The translations under genes and the position numbers were made by a program. A stretch of DNA of 24,383 nucleotides from positions 1 through 24,383 of the forward strand of contig JAPYTY010000004.1 of assembly GCA_029942065.1 (NCBI GenBank), in the 5' to 3' direction. The notes under the pieces were generated by a model that saw only the letters and a program-made list of their open reading frames with translations, was not told where the DNA came from and did not search any database. Positions 21,949 through 24,383 of the stretch are shown piece after piece. Origin of the DNA: Acidobacteriota bacterium (GTDB taxonomy: Bacteria; Acidobacteriota; UBA6911; RPQK01; JADFOI01). Each line of letters opens with the position of its first letter. The first letter of the stretch is position 1.

Positions 21949-23850
21949 CTAGCTCTTATCGATATCCGGGGTCCAGGGCTGCTCGGCCCAGATGCCCGTT
22001 CGGGCTACCTGAGCATCAATCAGATAGGGCTTGCCGTCCAGGGTGGCACGCCTTGCCCGCTCCAGTGCCTCTTTGAGGTCATCCGGTGAATGGACCACCT
22101 CACCCGCCACGCCAAAGCCATCCGCGATGGAAGCCATGTTCATATCAGGCTTGCCCAGGTAGTCCTGGACGAATTGGCCTGTTTGAACCATCCGGCCTCC
22201 GGCGGCCGCTGCAAGTCCACGATTGTGGACTCCACCGTAGGCATGGTTGTTGTAGACCACCACCGTCACCGGCAACTCCAGCCGGGCCATGTTCCAGAGG
22301 GCCGTGGGCCCAAAAATAAAGGCCCCATCCCCAACCAGGGCGATCACCTGCTGATTGGGCCGCGCCAGCTTGACCCCAGCGGCGGTCCCTACGCCGGAAC
22401 CCAGATGGGCGCCGTAGTAGAAAAACAGCTCGCGGCCTCCCAGGGGGTTGAAATCAAAGCCGTGCAGTCCAATGGCGCCCGCTTCATGAACAATGATGGC
22501 GTCTTTTTCGGCATACCGGGAAACTTCATAAGTCACACGATCCGACGTCATGGGGCTATTGTCCCAATCGGGATTATTTCTGACCAGTGCTCTCAACTGC
22601 TTCCGCTTCTCGGAAAAGACCCGCACCTGTTCAGCCCGCTCGCTCACCTTCTTCCTTGCCGAAGTGGTCATGGCGCTCTCGACAGCCTCAATCAAATCGT
22701 CCATTCCGTAACCCACATCAGCCACCAAAGGCACATCGGTAGTCATGACATTCCCGATGCTGAAGCTGTCGTTCCGCATATCAATAAACTTGACGTGACG
22801 CGGCACAATGGGGGAAGGAGTCGTGTGGATCAATTTGTTGCCAACATTGATGACCACGTCCGGATTCTTGGGAAAAGCCAGGGTATGGATCCCCAGAGTT
22901 GAGGGAAAATCACCCACCCACAGGGGGTGGGTGTGAGGAAAGTTGGCAAAAACCTGTCTGGCCTGGCTCACCGGCACACCCAGCAACTCGGCCAGTCGGA
23001 CCGCTTTGTCGACCGACCGGGTCTTGTAGATTTCATCTCCTACGATCAACAGAGGGTTCGCCGCTTCCACCAGCATCCGGGCCGCCCGCTCCACCTCCTG
23101 AGGATTGGGTCTGATTCGCATGCGCGGATCCACCTTGTCGTGGACAATGACTTCGGTCCGCACCTTCTCGGCCATGTAATCAGCATGCCAGGTGGCGTAG
23201 GTTGGACCGTAGGGAGGAGTCCAGGCCACCTTGAAACACCGACGAAGGGTCTCAGGGATCCTGTCGGGACGACGGGCCAGCCAGTGCCATTTGGTCAAGG
23301 GAGCCACGATCTCCTCCTGATAAGGCACCTCTTCAAAACCATCACGGCCCGCCGAGTTGCTCTTGTCGTTGCGATAGCTGTAGAACACCAGCGGGGTCTG
23401 TTCCTTCTGAGCGTTGTACATCTGCCCGATGGCATTGGCCAAACCCACAATGGCGGCTTCCATGACAAAGGCCCGCTGACCGGAGGCCTTGACATACCCG
23501 GCGGCCATGGCCGCGCCGGGACCTTCGTGAGGGGTCAGGATGTAGTTGAGCTGGGGCCGGTCGACCAGTGCATCATAAAAGGGGGCATCGCTGCTGGAGG
23601 AGTTGCCAAAAATATACTTGACGCCCGAGGCGATCAGTTGCTCGGCAAAGGCCTCACCACCCGTTCCCTCGAAGATCCTCACATCGTCAGGAGAGGCCTC
23701 CGTGTCGCCCGTCTCCGCTTGCACCAAGGGGGTCAGAGACTGGAGGACCGACTGAGCCGCTGCAAGGGTCACCCCCGTACTCACTAGCCGGCTCACGAAC
23801 CGCCGCCGAGAAACAGATTTGGATAAAAACTGAGCAACCAACTCTCTCAT
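21949..23850 (-). CDS. Tat-exported thiamine-diphosphate-dependent enzyme (second paralogue)
   Basis: A 633-residue ThDP enzyme of the acetolactate-synthase/pyruvate-oxidase superfamily. A Tat signal (SVSRRRFVSRLVSTGVTLAA, residues 12-31) precedes the PYR domain (about 58-225, catalytic Glu109 in TPHEG). A central domain (about 245-395) and the PP domain (about 435-615) follow, the latter with GDGAFIFG at 507-514 and Asn534-Asn535 (GDG-x24-NN). It shares overall layout and leader type with 9432-11366 but is clearly diverged (for example NHAYGG against NGAYDG after the cofactor motif), so the two probably act on different substrates. AGGAGG lies six to seven bases before the ATG at 23850, an excellent ribosome-binding site. 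A CxxCH cytochrome gene ends 86 bases upstream on the same strand, so a role as an exported 2-oxo-acid or aldehyde oxidase passing electrons to it is possible, but inferred. Confidence 0.92.
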   Translation of the reverse strand: MRELVAQFLSKSVSRRRFVSRLVSTGVTLAAAQSVLQSLTPLVQAETGDTEASPDDVRIFEGTGGEAFAEQLIASGVKYIFGNSSSSDAPFYDALVDRPQLNYILTPHEGPGAAMAAGYVKASGQRAFVMEAAIVGLANAIGQMYNAQKEQTPLVFYSYRNDKSNSAGRDGFEEVPYQEEIVAPLTKWHWLARRPDRIPETLRRCFKVAWTPPYGPTYATWHADYMAEKVRTEVIVHDKVDPRMRIRPNPQEVERAARMLVEAANPLLIVGDEIYKTRSVDKAVRLAELLGVPVSQARQVFANFPHTHPLWVGDFPSTLGIHTLAFPKNPDVVINVGNKLIHTTPSPIVPRHVKFIDMRNDSFSIGNVMTTDVPLVADVGYGMDDLIEAVESAMTTSARKKVSERAEQVRVFSEKRKQLRALVRNNPDWDNSPMTSDRVTYEVSRYAEKDAIIVHEAGAIGLHGFDFNPLGGRELFFYYGAHLGSGVGTAAGVKLARPNQQVIALVGDGAFIFGPTALWNMARLELPVTVVVYNNHAYGGVHNRGLAAAAGGRMVQTGQFVQDYLGKPDMNMASIADGFGVAGEVVHSPDDLKEALERARRATLDGKPYLIDAQVARTGIWAEQPWTPDIDKS

Positions 23851-23936
23851 TGCATCCCTCCTTTTACCGCTTCAGAGTTGAACGGTTAATCTGCCCCACA
23901 TCCTACCAGATCCTGTAGGCAGTGGACCGGATTATG

Positions 23937-24284
23937 CTAGAACAAACATTCATATCGAGCCTTCGCCAACCCGTCGAGCACAGATCTATCGGGACCGTAA
24001 AACCTTCCGAGGTAGGCGGCGACCATTTCCTTTTCGTCGCCGAAGATCTGCGCTCCGCGGGACATCATCTGTTCAATCACCCGTACCCACATCTCCTCTA
24101 ACTTCCTTTCGTTCACCACATTTTCTAAAGAATGACATTCCGAACAGATCCTCACGACCGTTTTCTTACCTTTCCCCTCGGGCATGGAAGCGACGATCTC
24201 ATCCCTTCCCTGCTGCAGGATCCCGAGCACCGGAACCCCCACAAAAGGCCCAATCAAAACAAGCGTTAAAAGGATTCTGGACAT
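23937..24284 (-). CDS. Small c-type cytochrome
   Basis: A 115-residue protein with an N-terminal hydrophobic segment (residues 3-23) that is a signal peptide or membrane anchor. The single haem motif is CSECH (47-51), so one covalently bound haem in the periplasm is expected. Met73 and Met74 (EQMMSRGA) are candidates for the distal axial ligand. The domain after the haem motif (LEEMWVRVIEQMMSRGAQIF, then EKEMVAAYLGRFY) resembles cytochrome domains found with PQQ dehydrogenases. The ATG at 24284 is chosen because it opens the signal peptide; GAGG lies five bases upstream, formed by the end of a module C repeat. A longer frame enters the repeat. The Tat-exported ThDP gene follows after 86 bases on the same strand. 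Confidence 0.88.
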   Translation of the reverse strand: MSRILLTLVLIGPFVGVPVLGILQQGRDEIVASMPEGKGKKTVVRICSECHSLENVVNERKLEEMWVRVIEQMMSRGAQIFGDEKEMVAAYLGRFYGPDRSVLDGLAKARYECLF

Positions 24285-24289
24285 GGGAA

Positions 24290-24383
24290 CCTCACCACAA
24301 AGACACAAAGAACTCCAGCCGGAACGGTCCAAAGAAACTTTGGGCCGTTCCGGCTGGAACTTGTCTTTATTTGTGTCTTTGTG
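24290..24383. repeat. Long two-tier inverted repeat with module C ends
   Basis: The inner arms are 24314-24334 and 24338-24358 (21 bases, one mismatch, AAA loop), built on CCGGAACGG/CCGTTCCGG. The outer arms, CACAAAGACACAAA (24296-24309) and TTTGTGTCTTTGTG (24370-24383), are perfect 14-base copies of the module C end. The window stops at the outer arm, so the element may extend further. Confidence 0.85.

Noticed and set aside
22927..23787. Long + strand open frame (286 codons) opposite the second ThDP gene
   Set aside because: It is a shadow of a gene with intact cofactor motifs, and carries no family features of its own.
1..24383. CRISPR array
   Set aside because: The repeats are dispersed, variable and in both orientations, with no regular spacing or unique spacers, and no cas-like gene is present.

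Overview
The window is a GC-rich bacterial chromosome segment with 18 genes I can support (one frameshifted, one truncated) and long, repeat-filled gaps. No rRNA, tRNA, CRISPR array, phage gene or transposase gene was seen. Four Tat-exported redox-type enzymes or accessory proteins, a CxxCH cytochrome, a PQQ-type propeller, an ankyrin protein, a TPR protein with a carboxypeptidase-regulatory-like domain and a small Cys-containing secreted protein fit an environmental Gram-negative, most likely Acidobacteriota. That placement is inference from gene content, not from a marker gene.

Layout. 1-253 holds dispersed repeats. 254-1678 (-) is a secreted ankyrin-repeat protein and 2079-3293 (+) an MFS transporter. 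3303-5349 (-) is a two-gene unit: a Tat-exported PQQ-type beta-propeller followed by a Tat-exported cupredoxin-fold protein whose copper ligands appear lost. 5797-7434 (-) is a phytoene-desaturase-like FAD enzyme. 7796-9152 (-) is a secreted M29/NicX-like metalloenzyme broken by one extra base. 9226-9431 is a 206-bp MITE-like element with 23-bp inverted ends and an 8-bp target duplication; it sits against the stop codon of the first Tat-exported ThDP enzyme (9432-11366, -).

11762-12967 (+) is a secreted TPR protein with an 11-base G run. It is followed by the C-terminal third of an Npt-type nucleotide transporter. 16284-13588 (-) reads as one operon: a full-length Npt-type transporter, a cupin, an inorganic pyrophosphatase and a small secreted protein, closed by a hairpin plus T-tract terminator. 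16485-17891 (+) is an HTH-like plus triple-PAS protein without a kinase. On the minus strand 24284-18153 carry a small cytochrome c, a second Tat-exported ThDP enzyme, a terminator, an orphan SsuC/TauC-type permease and a CPA1 antiporter with a C-terminal cyclic-nucleotide-binding domain.

Two themes stand out. First, extracytoplasmic oxidation or cleavage chemistry: two ThDP enzymes with Tat signals, one next to a cytochrome c, plus the PQQ protein and the degenerate cupredoxin. Second, an ordered set of intergenic repeat modules (called B, A and C below). Module B lies directly after the stop codons of four minus-strand genes in the same orientation, which suggests a mobile 3'-end (terminator-like) element.
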